From: Trichosphaerium sp. ATCC 40318
Taxonomy: Eukaryota > Discosea > Flabellinia > Trichosidae
Length of the DNA stretch: 64,000 nt
NCBI GenBank assembly: GCA_038496445.1
Contig: JALMLS010000573.1
Span: 186,001-250,000, forward strand
Reading direction: 5' to 3'
Shown here: piece by piece, positions 10,179 through 21,773 of the stretch
Numbering within the stretch: position 1 is the first letter of the stretch
Layout of the letters: each line of letters opens with the position of its first letter
Notes under the pieces: model-generated
Told to the model about the DNA's origin: nothing
Database searches by the model: none
What the model saw: the letters and a program-made list of their open reading frames with translations, nothing else
Made by a program: the position numbers and the translations under genes

Positions 10179-12153
10179 AAAAGAAGGACGTTATGTACCA
10201 ACAAGAAGATAATAAATACACGAACTATCTTTTATTGTTTTGTTTTCATAGAAAATAGAGAGTGCTTCGGGGTTACCAGTTTGGATTCATTATTTTATTT
10301 ACCATCAACCCACTTGTGCCATTGACTTGAGTGGCTTGTCATGAGATGGGTAGATGCCAGGCAAATAGTGCAAGGTTCAAGACTGCCATGGAATTGTAAG
10401 GAAGTCATCAATGAATGGAATATGCACCTGTCACAGGTTTAATTGCGCTCAAGAGCAACACACATGTATGTGGATAGGCAACAACAACTTGTTTAATGAT
10501 CGTATCAACGCACTCTGTTTTTAGCAAATAGAGTCTTTCTGTTTTTGTTTTTCATCTGAACAAAAACTTGCTAGCAAGTTCATTTGTATTCTCCATTTCG
10601 TTTACCAACACCAGCCAACATCTTAACAACCTCATCTGTTATTGATTTGGTCCGTAAACCCGATAGTAAGTACACCTCACTACGTGCAAGTTACCTCAAA
10701 GTTGTCGTCTAATTATTGTATGTACTAAGATTAACCTTTCGTATTCTTCATATGGGCCTGCCAGAAAGTGGTCTTATATCATAAGCCCTGTTAACATTGA
10801 CTTAGTGTATCCAACGTGTTTGTGAACAATATTTCGCAAAAGAGAGCATGGTTGGGCTGTACGAGCGTGTAGTCATAAGCAGAATTTAACCAACAATACT
10901 TTCAGTATTTTTTCTTATGGAGTTACCCGTTCGCCACCACGTGGCTACAAAGGTCATCCACCACTTTTCAGAAAATATAAGACTAAAAAATGAGCTGCGC
11001 TCTACATAATGTACAAAGCCAAATTCGAAAATGAATTCGCGAAAAATAGTTTCAAATTTGAGCTACCCAAACTTTGGTATTGTACGTTTTGTTAAGCACC
11101 TTTAAACGTATGTTGTCGGTTATAAACGTTTTCAAGTGTGTAGTACTACTAACGAACCACTTTTCAAAACACACCAGGAAGCTGATGTCAACAGAAAATG
11201 TGGTTTAAAAACAACAATGGTTTGTACTATTTCTCCGCGTATTAGTATGTTATGGAAGCTGGTTTGTTACTTCTGTCTGTCTTTCGATATGTCTGATACC
11301 CATAGCGTAGAAATAACCGGCAATGGTAAAGAAAAAAGGCTATCGCTTCTTTTTGAAGATTGTTTTGTCTTCTTACCTGGCTATTGACAAATTTCGTTCT
11401 GTACAATATGTTCATACTCGTAACTATGTTTTAGTATGTCGGTAGCAAGACCACTCTTCATTGAACATTAAAATGTGCATCATTCAACGCGTAAATCTTT
11501 TGTGAGTCGAAAAGACTGTAGTTGTTTGAAACTCTTTGTGTTTAGTTTCGTGATCTTGTTGTAGACAAAAAAAAGTTTGTTCACATGGTTTAAAGCGAAG
11601 CTGAACATAAAATCCAGATTGCCCCATTGTGAAGCCCAAAGCTCTCCGCATCGTTTTTACAGGGTCATTTTAGAAACCAGTTTGCGTATAAATGCTAACA
11701 AACACTTTTAAGGGGTTCTTATTACAGTACACAACTTTTTTGCTTATCAGAAGATAAACCGTGCTGTTGTAATTTTGAATTACTCAAAGGGTAAAACCCA
11801 TTTGCGCCATTTATCATGCATGAACCATGTCATGTTAACCAAATAAAGGTACCCACAATATAGTAGTTTGGTGTTTAAGAATTCACGACACCCAACCTGT
11901 ACTAGCGCTAGTTGTTTTTATTTTAAAAACTTTCGAGTGAACAGTAAACAAGAAACAATTTGATACCTTTCTTTGTAACTCCATACGTCTATAGGGCTTT
12001 AACAGGACCTATGTCACAGTAACCTTTTGTAACAGAAAGAATACTTCGGGTGGTACCCAAACACACCCAACAATGAGTTACACAACAACGCAAGAAGCAA
12101 TGTGATTTTATCACAATCCAAAACAGAAAGCATTAAGTTTAAACTACAACAAG
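10179..12153. other. long non-coding stretch
   Basis: About 2 kb without a convincing gene. Only short ORFs without ATG starts or recognisable motifs occur, for example 11136-11387. No tandem repeat or large palindrome was seen. Confidence 0.5.
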
Positions 12154-12363
12154 ATGCGTACCTCAACAATTCTTATCTTCTTTACACTAGCTATTCTATT
12201 CTTGGGAGTAGTTTCAGACGATTGTGAGGTCGCTTCTCTTCCACAACAATCTTGCGAGGACTGCGACACAAAAATCCTTAAGTACAGATGCTGTATTCGC
12301 TATTTTCCATGCAATAACGGGTGTTCTGACTTCTTGGCGTGTATGAGCAAAGCTCCTTACTAA
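12154..12363 (+). CDS. small secreted cysteine-rich peptide
   Basis: ATG 12154 to TAA, 69 residues, no intron. Residues 1-21 form a clear signal peptide (MRTSTILIFFTLAILFLGVV, followed by S-D-D). The mature part of about 47 residues carries eight cysteines (DDC, SC, DC, RCC, FPC, GC, AC), which suggests four disulfides. AATAAA follows at about 12403. The layout is that of a secreted effector-, defensin- or protease-inhibitor-like peptide, but the spacing matches no family I can name. Role and target are unknown. Confidence 0.6.
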   Translation: MRTSTILIFFTLAILFLGVVSDDCEVASLPQQSCEDCDTKILKYRCCIRYFPCNNGCSDFLACMSKAPY

Positions 12364-13568
12364 ATTGTATGAAAAAAGCTACTACTTCTTCAAGCATACG
12401 CAAATAAACAACACTTCAATTAATCCTTTTTCTGTTTTATTTTTGAAATCAAAGTTTCACTTGTTGTAGTCAAAAAACTTGTATTTTATCATTGTATGTA
12501 CTTTGTTTCATTCCGTTTTCTTCCAAATTTGTCATAGATAGAATAAGTAGTACGCTGGCATAGAATGCCTTGTTGTCGAGTTTTTGTAATTATTTAAATA
12601 AGCGTGTGTTACATTGTCAAGATTGTAGCCAGCAATAAAAAGCATCTCATAGCTTAAAGTAGTCACAAACCTGTCTGGTGGCACTTGCAATTTTGAGTTT
12701 TTGGTATTTGTGGGATTTTGATGAATCTTTGAGACGGTTTTACTCACTTCAGACCGTCTTAAACTTCAGTTGCAGCCTATATTTCGAATCTCATTAGGGA
12801 ACTATTGAGGCTGTGAAGTGGTGATTACCAGTTCTTTAGTCCATTTATCAGTTTGTTTGTATGTATGTTAGATTCATGCGTTCTTGTTGAGCTACAATAC
12901 CAGATTGGAGGAGAGAATACGTCCCACTCAGCTTCGATCCCCTGGATCGCGTAGCCAGAGACTTTTCCCATTTATTAAATTCGAGTTATCTCTTGTACAC
13001 ATACAAATTACATATTCAATCAATCAACACAACAACTTTTTGAATCGTAATCTGCCATTGTATAGAACTGCTACTTGCTGATGTTGTTTTACGATACTAA
13101 CGTACTTAAACAAATACCTCTCACTTATCAAACGCCAGCAAAATACTTATTTATACTGTCATTAATGCGAAAAAACACAAATTTCTAGCTTGGAGAATCC
13201 GTTTTTATGGGAATATGAATAAAGTATGTTACCACAATATTGTAACTCTATTGGCAGAACAATTACTGAATGCCAATGATGATTATGAGGATATTTGTTT
13301 GGTTTTTGGTTTCGCATTGTGTCAACAGAGGAAGGCCTCAGGCTTTCTGACCAGCAGTATAGCCAATCAGAATTAAAATTGAACTCACGCTTTTCGAAGA
13401 TGGTCTGGAAAATATTAGTAAAACTTAAACGCCAGCCAATATGTTGAGTATGGTTTTCTGCCAACCTCACAACGTAATGTATCGCCATTGTCAAAATTAT
13501 TGGGGAACGTGCCTTGCTCAAATGTACAATGTCTTTTTGACAGCAACTACTTTCAGTTGTACTACTTT
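12364..13568. other. non-coding region
   Basis: About 1.2 kb with no gene I can support. A 119-codon frame on the minus strand (13162-13521) lacks an ATG start and motifs. No internal repeat structure was noticed. Confidence 0.45.
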
Positions 13569-13759
13569 GGATTCGCCCTGAAATAACGCTATTTTATTGT
13601 AACGTAGCTGCTCCAGATTAGTATCACACGTGATTTTCTGTTGGAATGCTCACTTGAAGAAGTCCACTACGATTAGCTATAGAGTTGCAAAAGGCTATCT
13701 ATGTTCACAAGCTGTCCCAAAAAATCAGGAGTAGCGCTAACACAAAATAGTGTTATTTC

Positions 13760-14842
13760 TAGAGGTGGCAAATACCGGTCCGATACCGGTCCGGTTTCAA
13801 TACATCGGTTTTCGGTCCGTAACGGTCCTTGATTTAGAACAAGAGCAGTATTCATTCAGTGAATAACAATGTAAGTGGCTTCTTTTTGAACCACCACTCA
13901 CTTTATTTTGAATAAAAGTAGCCTGAAACGCCTTAAAATTGAGAGTTCTACACATAGAGTGGTTGAAAGCCCTCAATCAGCCCGTTTTAACCAAATTAAG
14001 TTTAGCGCGGTAAAACAAAGTCACGCTGGCCTAACGCCCTTCCGTTATGAATACAAGCAATATTCATATTCATTGTCCCGTAAGCCATATTCATTAATAT
14101 TCATTCATGAATATTCATGGGCGTTTGGTGAGTCAGGATGTTGAGGAGCTTTTGGTTTGTAGCACCTAGCGATGTTCCAAATAGATAGATTCAACAAGTT
14201 GCATTTGAAAACCGAATCGGAATAGTCAACAGAACACCAAAAGCCACAAATCCAGTCAAAATCAGCCATCAAATTGCGCAATTTTCGACCGTTTACTGTG
14301 TGCATGAATAATGAATGAATTTTTTTAGTCGTGAATATTTGTGAATGTAGGCTGTATTTGAATATTCAAATTATTCATTCATAATGGAAGGGCGTTACGC
14401 TGGCCTAACCGCTACTTTTTTTGAGTCAAAATGTGCCTGTGGTGACGTTATTTTGACATTTGGACAAAATCACGTGATGTTACATACTTTCATACACTTT
14501 CACCCAAACATCTTTTTATCACTTTGTGCGCGTAGAGCAACTTATCAAGTGCATTGCTTGCGCGAAATAATAGTATCTAAACTATTTTAGGTATGAAAAA
14601 AAAAAAGTGGTGATATTCAAACCTGCCACAAAAAGTGTACAGCCACCTTATGTGCATGCACACAGTGAGTAGGTCAATAGATGGAGGGTTCTGAGATTTT
14701 GTGAGGAGTACCCTTTGACAAAAATTCCTTTTTCGGCTATTTTTCCGATTTTCCAAGGGTACTCCCTTTGACAGCGGACCGTTTGGACCGTTTACGGACC
14801 GGTCTTTGCGTTTCGGTCCGGAACCGGTTTCTGCCATCTCTA
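13760..14842. mobile_element. hAT-type non-autonomous element, 1083 bp
   Basis: Termini TAGAGGTGGCAAATACCGG and TAGAGATGGCAGAAACCGG (right end, reverse complement) form imperfect inverted repeats rich in CCGGTCC motifs. They are flanked by a perfect 8-bp duplication GTTATTTC at 13752-13759 and 14843-14850. An 8-bp duplication with TAGAG-like ends is the hallmark of hAT transposons. No transposase ORF is present. It carries another MITE at 14032-14397. Confidence 0.85.
14032..14397. mobile_element. nested MITE, 366 bp
   Basis: Ends TAACGCCCTTCCGTTATGAA and TAACGCCCTTCCATTATGAA (inverted) lie between perfect 8-bp duplications CGCTGGCC at 14024-14031 and 14398-14405. The interior is AT-rich, with many ATTCAT/ATGAAT words that can fold back. 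It sits inside the hAT element, so it is the youngest insertion. A partial relative lies at 37066-37146. Confidence 0.85.
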
Positions 14843-14861
14843 GTTATTTCATGTCAAATCC

Positions 14862-15401
14862 TCCTAGCCGAATTATCATTTTTAGATTACAAGATATATA
14901 TCGTGACTACGCTTACTTAATTGTGAAGGTCAATCTTATACCTTCTCTTAAGTAGTTCAGACCGGCAACGATAATTAAACAAGCGGAAAAACTCAGCTCG
15001 TGATGTACCAAACTATACTACTTTTCGTGTACAAATTTGAAGTCATTTGAAGCTGATACCAATAAGTACGCCATTGTTCCAATACTAGTCATAGGTAGTA
15101 CAACCAGATAGTACGCTATAAACTCAAACTGAGCACAATCTATTGAAGGAAGGATAGGATACAGTTGACCAAATGTAAGAAATGAGGTGGAGTTGCATTG
15201 ATGGGATGTAATGGGAATAATGGGTTATGTTGCCTACTTGTGCACCATATTAGAAAGTCACGTGAACTAGTAAAGACCTTCATTAGAACGCAAGCGTCTT
15301 GTAGTCTCTACCGTATTAAAACACCGCGCTTGCGCACTTCACTAACCAACTCGCACTAATCACTTAATTACATAGCGGCGGAATCTCCACGTGGCGCTAT
15401 T
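14862..15401. other. intergenic region
   Basis: No gene is seen. It contains a perfect TCACGTGA palindrome at 15258-15265, upstream of the membrane-protein gene. Confidence 0.45.
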
Positions 15402-17579
15402 ATGGCAACGAAAGGTGTAGTATTTTCGTGATACTGTAGTTTTCTAATTTTGTTGTTGCTGTTCTAGACACTTCTGTGTTTCTGTTACTGTTTGTTTTGT
15501 CTGCTTTCTACAATAGTGTAGACTGTTTCTTGGTTATAGAAGAACCTTCTTTGTTAAAAGGTACTTACAAGGCTGTTGGGCACGTGCTTGGTTCGGTAGA
15601 GGAAAATTGGCCTGGTAAAAACATCACAATTGTAAGACGTGATAGTAGTGACGTGTCAGGTACTGTGGTTGTAAATCACGCGTAAAATAAGATTTCGAAT
15701 AGGAAAAGCTATTATCATAGACAGTGATATTCACGAGTACGAAAACGAGTACGACACCATTTTAAAGAGCAATAAAACACAAAAAACCAGTGTTAAACCT
15801 TGATGAAAAATAAATATCAGCTAGTGCGTTTGATCTTCAAGAAAGAGGTGCCATATTGGTACTTTATTCCGTCAATGATCGCACTAACCTGGGTATGGGT
15901 TACCAAAATTTTTATATCTCTAAACTAAGCAGGAATTGTTTCTTATCGTCTAAGACACCCTCGGAAAGACTCTCGAATGAATATTCCAATTGTGACAATA
16001 TCAAAAGAAGATATTCACCCTGGTCTTATTAATAAATCTCAACAACTTAGTGGCTTCATATTTCCAGGCACGAAGCTTTTGAACTTTTTTTTTTTTTACT
16101 CACGTGATTGTGCATTTGTCTCAACATAATGTTCGAAGCCCGAAAGCGGCAAAAAAAATTTTACACTTATTTCCCCACCAATGGCCATGTTACAACCTGA
16201 AAATGCCCCCATTAGGGGCGTAGGTAGGCATAGCCAGCGTGGTGATTGAGCGCGCACAACCAACCTATACTTTTTTTTTTTGAACACTTTTGGACTTTGC
16301 CTGATACTGAACAAACAGCTGACCATCGAGATTTTTTCTTTATCCGTTTGTAGGTGTTGCTCATTTTATGTCTTAGATAGTAATTCTTTTCATCAAGTAT
16401 CTACACATTGGGCTTTTCACACCACGATCACTGTACTTATTATTTATACTTTGAGTTCATTTGCAGTATCAGCTGTTATATTGTGGAAACGTATGCTTAG
16501 TCCGCGTTTCAGAATAGATATTTTAACTATCCCGATTGTTTGTCTGGTATTTGAGGTAGTTGCAAATGTTTGTACGTCTTTCAATACTGTTTAGAAAAGG
16601 GCAAATGAGCAGTCAATCTCCTTGGTTTTTTATTGTTTCTTCTATATTTAATTTCTATTTCTAGTACGGCTGGTGTTGCTTATTGATCCTTTACAAGGGC
16701 ATCGTATTTATCCTTATACGGTGCAACAAATATTTATAGCAATATCACTACCGTTTTCTCTTGGTAGTGCGTTACTTGTCTCTTTGTATTGGTACACCTT
16801 TTTTTCTGTCAGTTTTTTGAAATGGCTTAACATTCTAACAAAGAATTGTAGGCATGAGGCTATTATAAACAAAGAAGTTAAAGTCACTTACTTTATCTCA
16901 AAAACAAGAAAAGCGTTTATATGCATTATAGTAGCGCTATTCATATTCTATATTGCCTCGGCTATATCTAGAGCATTTGAGAGCAATAATATTGCTGAAT
17001 ATATGTCAATACTTCGATGGGTAGGCCACTTTTGATTGTTGTACTGCATATTTTAATGTTGTATTGATGTGATACTCTAGACAGCTACAATTCTCTCACT
17101 TGCTGTTATTGTGGTCTATAGTATTATAGTTAGTCGTTCTTTATTTGTACACATCAAGCGCATGACAGTCGAGTCAAAAAGACTGTTAAAGGTACACATG
17201 AAATTAATAGATAAAACTAATACTGTTGTTAAGATGAGAGCCCGTCTCATTGCTTTCTCATCCTTACAGGCATTGTTGCTCATTGATTTCTTTGTTACCT
17301 TTGTAGTTGATTGTACGTATGATAACCTTTTTTTTGTTTGACAATCACGTGGTCTACAAAAACAAAAGGGTAGTGTAACTTGTTTTTTTAGTTAAAGCAG
17401 CTGATGGCTTTTGGTATGCGATAATTTTTACTACCTACATTCTCATACTGGATTCTCTATCCATTGTTCAAAGCGTACCTTTTTGGATACATACACACAA
17501 AGCAAGTAAACGTACTCCCTCAAGCTCACTCGACACACCGAATGTAAAACTCTCAAATACTCCACAAGTTACTTTGTAG
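15402..17579 (+). CDS. PA-like ectodomain plus multi-helix (7TM-like) membrane protein
   Basis: Exons 15402-15414, 15468-15659, 15703-15789, 15821-15892 and 15930 onward join in one frame. Further exons cover ~16380-16570, 16666-~17020, ~17082-~17310 and ~17395-17579 (TAG). The N-terminus is a signal peptide (VFLLLFVLSAFYNSVDC). Residues ~80-180 resemble a protease-associated domain (ERGAILVLYSVNDRTN, then IPIVTISKEDI). After it come about seven hydrophobic helices, for example FHTTITVLIIYTLSSFAVSA, VQQIFIAISLPFSLGSALLV and AFICIIVALFIFYIASAISR, then a Ser/Thr-rich cytoplasmic tail. Plasma- or endo-membrane receptor or trafficking roles are possible; THH1/TOM1-like proteins come to mind. The junction near 16065-16380 is not resolved: its long intron has poly-T runs and TCACGTGA at 16100. 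Confidence 0.5.
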
Positions 17580-17854
17580 AATAAACAAAAAACAGACAAG
17601 GTTTTTGACATCCTTATAAAGCAATAAAAAACGTGGTACTTTTCGTTAAGTACGCAAACTCAAAAAAAATTATCAGTTCTCCATATCTAACGTCTCTAAA
17701 TTACAATTATTATTATGGAGCAATTATGATAGCAACTATTAATTGCTTTGGTGATTTAGAGGTTTTAGCATAAACCAATTCACTAAAAAAAAATGAGCTG
17801 GAATTGTTTATCGTAAAAAAAAACAATTTATGACCATCATAAAACTACAAACCC

Positions 17855-18691
17855 ATGGAAGCTGTACTAATAAAGCCAGTAAAAATTAGCTACTCGGAAC
17901 GCTCCAAAACCCCAGATTGGCAAAACATCTGCGATGATGTCTTATTCGCAATACTTCAATCTGTATTACAAAATTACGGCTTCGAGAACTACCACAGCCT
18001 ACAATTAGTTTGCAAATCGTGGACAGCTGTAGCAAAGAGCGATGTGATTTGGAGGAGGGTCCTAAGTACAATGGGTGACTTGGGGAGGCTTAAACAAGAA
18101 TTATCGAAACAACAGTTTTTTTCAGGTTTAGCTTACCAAAAATCACCTAAAGACATTAAACCGTGTTGGATAAACGTCAGGGATGGTAAAAACGTCATTG
18201 AAATGACCAGCGGCTTCGCTTTGACATTGTCCGTGGCAAACAAGAGCATCATAGATTTTAGAGATAGACACCGGCATTCTTCATCTGAACGTTTGTTTTG
18301 TTCTGCATACCCCGAAAGGGATGCGAAAGCAATGGCAGACATGAAACGTATCACCTGGCAACTCAATAATGGATTCATCTTTCCAGATTTGCCTCTACAC
18401 GTGCAATTCCAACCGTTTTTGAACTTGTTTACGAACGGCGAATATTTGGTCAGGATTCAACATCGTGCCTTTGTAACACGTGTTATACATGACGGACTTC
18501 GATCAAATGTTCGCAGCCAAGCAAGTATTGTCAATATCGGACCTTTCGACCAGTACTGCCCCATGAATGGACAAATGTACTATGGAGAATATGCTCATGT
18601 AACGGATGAATATGGCAAATATCTTGATCAATCACGTGTTAAGTACTACGAAAAGCTTATAACTGAAACTACATGCAGACCTCTTGAGTAA
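17855..18691 (+). CDS. F-box-like protein (first ORF)
   Basis: Single exon, 278 residues, ATG 17855 to TAA 18689-18691. Residues ~24-70 are F-box-like: DDVLFAILQSVLQNYGFE then SLQLVCKSWTAVAKSDVIWR. The rest (MTSGFALTLSVANK, then FICPDL-like beta segments, FGEYAHV, YYEKLITETTCRPLE) is a non-repeat globular domain I cannot name. The second ORF begins on the last base of the stop (TAATG). The two parts probably belong to one protein family: the first ORF stops just where a conserved-looking domain carries on in the next frame. F-box proteins bind Skp1 in SCF ubiquitin ligases. Confidence 0.65.
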   Translation: MEAVLIKPVKISYSERSKTPDWQNICDDVLFAILQSVLQNYGFENYHSLQLVCKSWTAVAKSDVIWRRVLSTMGDLGRLKQELSKQQFFSGLAYQKSPKDIKPCWINVRDGKNVIEMTSGFALTLSVANKSIIDFRDRHRHSSSERLFCSAYPERDAKAMADMKRITWQLNNGFIFPDLPLHVQFQPFLNLFTNGEYLVRIQHRAFVTRVIHDGLRSNVRSQASIVNIGPFDQYCPMNGQMYYGEYAHVTDEYGKYLDQSRVKYYEKLITETTCRPLE

Positions 18692-19035
18692 TGTTGACGC
18701 CTGGAAACTACAAACCTACCAGATTACACCACTTTAGAGGTTTAGACTTGCCACGGGCCACTTCCTTTTTATTAGACGGACACCACAAGATGCAAGCGTA
18801 CGAGAATTGTAAAATGTTCCCTTCAGTATTGCGCATTCAGTGTTTTAACCAAGGCACTCTTGAGAAATACAAAAGTATTTTTACTGGCTTTGATGATGCA
18901 TCAGAGAAGTGGAAGTTGTTTTCACGCTGGTTCAATCAGTATAACCGATCAATTGATATCAAAGAGGACGAGTATTTTGAGATGACACCAGAAGAGGAGC
19001 GTGCCATGTGGAAGGAGATAGAACGAAAAATGTAA
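18691..19035 (+). CDS. downstream ORF overlapping the F-box ORF by one base
   Basis: 114 residues from ATG 18691 to TAA. Contains PRATSFLLDGHHKMQAYENC, a DGHHK-type motif reminiscent of ligand- or nucleotide-handling enzymes, and an acidic helical end (EEERAMWKEIERKM). AATAAA follows at once (~19039). It is either translated by reinitiation at TAATG, made as a fusion by a frameshift of one base, or is the tail of a recently broken gene. The reading frame itself is clean and protein-like. Confidence 0.55.
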   Translation: MLTPGNYKPTRLHHFRGLDLPRATSFLLDGHHKMQAYENCKMFPSVLRIQCFNQGTLEKYKSIFTGFDDASEKWKLFSRWFNQYNRSIDIKEDEYFEMTPEEERAMWKEIERKM

Positions 19036-19061
19036 CATAAATAAAGCCAATACGTTTCTAT

Positions 19062-19191
19062 TTATATGCTCACGTAAAGCTCCGTAAGGATACACAAATA
19101 GCTTGCATAGTTGCAAAAGGCTACCTTACCTATGTTCACAAACCGTCCCGAAACTCAGGTTTAGCGCTAACACAAAATAGAGGTCAAATTT
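19062..19191. mobile_element. MITE family 2, partial copy
   Basis: TATGCTCACGTAAAGCTCCG through TTAGCGCTAACACAAAATAG follows the right two thirds of the element at 28100-28331, including the right terminal repeat. The left terminal repeat is missing or lies in the gene end. Confidence 0.6.
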
Positions 19192-19301
19192 GACTAAACT
19201 TCAAATGCGTAAATATCAGTAGACTTTAAGTAGTGAGTAAACAGTTTTATTGCGCCTATGATTCTGACTTGCTATGCCTTTGGTTGACCCACGAAGAAGC
19301 A

Positions 19302-21773
19302 CTAAAGACTATCTAATATCTCCGCGGCAGCACGTTGTCCAGATTCTACTGCGCCTTCCATATAGCCTATAATTAATTTACAACAAAGAAAAAGGGTTAA
19401 AGGCAACAAAAACAAAGCACGTACCACACCATGAAGTAGCTAACTCAGTACATGCCCAATGCAATGAAGAAACTGGAACTCGCATTATTTTTCCATACTT
19501 GGTTAGCACTCCTGGGGCCATATACCCAGCGTAGCATCCTGAAGATTGTTTAGGTATTGTTCAAGGAACAAAGATAATAAAAAAAAGGTACCTGCGGAGT
19601 ATTCTTCAGAACACCAATCTAAATCAGCGTAACCAATGAGGTCACCTGCTTCCTTCATTTGGAATCTCTTTTCTAGTTGCTCACATATAGCTTTGCGTCT
19701 TTCTTTCTTTGATTTTTGACACCAGTCTGGGATACAAAGGTCAGACCAAGTAACGTTTAGTTAGGAAATGTAATCTAAAGTACCAATGCAATCCTTGCCA
19801 ATGATGAATGCAACCAAAGCTGGGGTTGTTTGATATTTCCCTTTGTCTGTTACTTTAAAGTCTGCAGAAAATGATTGATCAATAACATAGCTAAGAGGAC
19901 CTTCATCACTGAGCTGTTGTACAAAAATGTTAATTAATTTGTAGAACTGTACTGTAAAGCGTGCCAATTGCCCACTCAAACCGGCATCTCTCCACCAATA
20001 GGTCTTGTAAAACAAATGAACTTTTATCACAGAACCCATAGGTACACGCGCATGAAATTGTTCACGTGCACAAGGAAGCTGAGGGGAGAAACGGATTTTC
20101 TGGCAAAGCTAAAAAAAACAGTCAAACATCCATCCTAACTATTTCGAGGCTATCTTACGAGTGGTGCCATCGCTAAGATACACTTCTTAGCCCTGAATTT
20201 GTTTCCATTTCTGCATGTTACTTTAACTCCTTTGTCTTTATACTCAATATTACTGACCGGATGCGAAAGTTTCTACAAAGTAGTTAAGAAAAAGAGCAGA
20301 AAACGAGACTTGTTTGTACAATTGTCTTCTCCAATATCATCAGCCATCATTTGTGCAAGTTGCATTGTTCCACCTTCAAAAAGCCACTCCTCTGGTCCTC
20401 CCTCTCCGTCTTCAAAAGCGTCTAATCCACCCGCGCTCTGTATGTAATGATTAAGAAGAAGTCACTTTTGTAGCTTTATAATTACCTGCAAAGTGAACAG
20501 AAAAAATAGAAAAGACATCTCATCGTGTTCGCATGCAAAGGCTTTAACGAGTGATTCTATGACACTGCGAGTTTTGGTCGTCCAAGACTTTGCCTTAGTC
20601 ATACTAGCAATTGTTTGACTATCATACTTGAGTGCCTAAGAACACTTAGATTCTGGATTCAAACAAAAAACAAAAAACAAAAGCAAATGATCTCTTTTTG
20701 TTTTGTACGTACAAATTCATGCTCCCAAGGCGCTTTTGGGTCAATCGAACTAGCCATTGAATCAAACTTCTTTATCAATCGGTACATAGAGAGCAAAGTG
20801 AAAATACCAAGGCCCATACTTTCCCCTTTGTATTTCTAAAAGAATGAATATTACATCGGAAATAGAGAAAAAAAAACTTGATTCATTAGTTTCACGTACC
20901 AACCTCTCTCCATGGAAGTAATTCAAGTGAGTCCCTAACAATTATTGTCAAAAAAAAAAGTGTTGTACTGAATGGGCATGCACTACTTTTCGCGGCTTTA
21001 AAGAAGTGCCGTCTTCCGAAAAATTGCTTTTTTTTGGAGTAGGAAGCTTTATTTTTCCTCAAGTCACGTGTTTTGTCAATTTGCTAAGTAGCAAACCCAT
21101 TGCTACTGTACCTTTAAAGTAGGTAGTGTAGAGCCTTAATCCGTATTCCTCAACTAGCTTTTTCATTCTTAGTTGTCTTGGACCCTTAAACGATTCATTA
21201 GGATAAAGATGCATGTAATAACCCTTGACGCTAAAGACGTACGATCCACATAGCTCCGTAATCAACTAGAAAGGTCAGAAAACACTTTTTTTTAGCCGGT
21301 TCATTACCTGTTCTTTTTGTTTTGCCATCATCAAGTAGTACATCAGCAGTAAAAGAACGACCTCCTACTCTATCTCTAGCTTCCAATACGAGAACTTTTT
21401 TTTTCTTCTACAAAGAATCTGTAAGTTGAGATACAAAAGTTGTTCACTCTGATTTTTGCGTTGCCTCTTGGAAACCGAAAATAAAAAGAAAGTGACCTGA
21501 AGCAATACTGCGTTTTGATTTGTAAAAACTCCAAAAAAAAAAACAACACGTGTAGAGGAAAGTAACAAAGAAAGCGCGGCGAATGTTCTACACCAAAAAC
21601 TGAAAAGTTTTTTTTTCGTTTCGCACGCTGTTCAGCTCTTTTGCTGCTGCTAGACCACTGAACCCTGCGCCTATACAACGTTATAACCTCAGTACGCCTC
21701 GTTTAGTTGTACCAATGATAATAACTTCGGAATCTTGTTTCGAAGCTGTAGTCTCTGCTTTTTTTTCAGCCAT
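19302..21773 (-). CDS. flavin monoamine oxidase-like enzyme
   Basis: Multi-exon gene from ATG 21773 to TAG 19302-19304. The N-terminus has the FAD-binding Rossmann motif EVIIIGAGFSGLAAAKEL, then LVLEARDRVGGRSFTADVL and the DYGAMWIGPRQ segment. The middle has GPEEWLFEGGTMQLAQMMAD and PVSNIEYKDKGVKVTC, followed by PMGSVIKVHLFYKTYWW. The C-terminus has AGCYAGYMAPGVLTKYG and LHWACTELATSWCGYMEGAV, then ESGQRAAAEIL. The cysteine in GCYAGY lies where mammalian MAOs attach FAD covalently. The usual AGTE motif reads ACTE here. The enzyme would oxidise primary amines to aldehydes with H2O2 release. Introns mostly start GTAC. Family is clear; substrate is not. Confidence 0.85.

Larger units (their letters stand above)
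13569..14861. mobile_element. MITE family 2, copy 1, interrupted by a hAT-type MITE
   Basis: The left end GGATTCGCCCTGAAATAACG and the right end TTATTTCATGTCAAATCC are inverted. Both continue inward through CTATTTT and GCGCTA-like segments, giving ~40-bp terminal repeats. Removing the insertion 13760-14842 and one copy of GTTATTTC leaves an element of ~200 bp. It matches copy 2 at 28100-28331 and the partial copy at 19062-19191. No coding capacity. The outer target duplication is not visible. Confidence 0.7.

Noticed and set aside
13162-13521. 119-codon minus-strand ORF
   Set aside because: No ATG, no motif and it lies next to a MITE; kept as non-coding.
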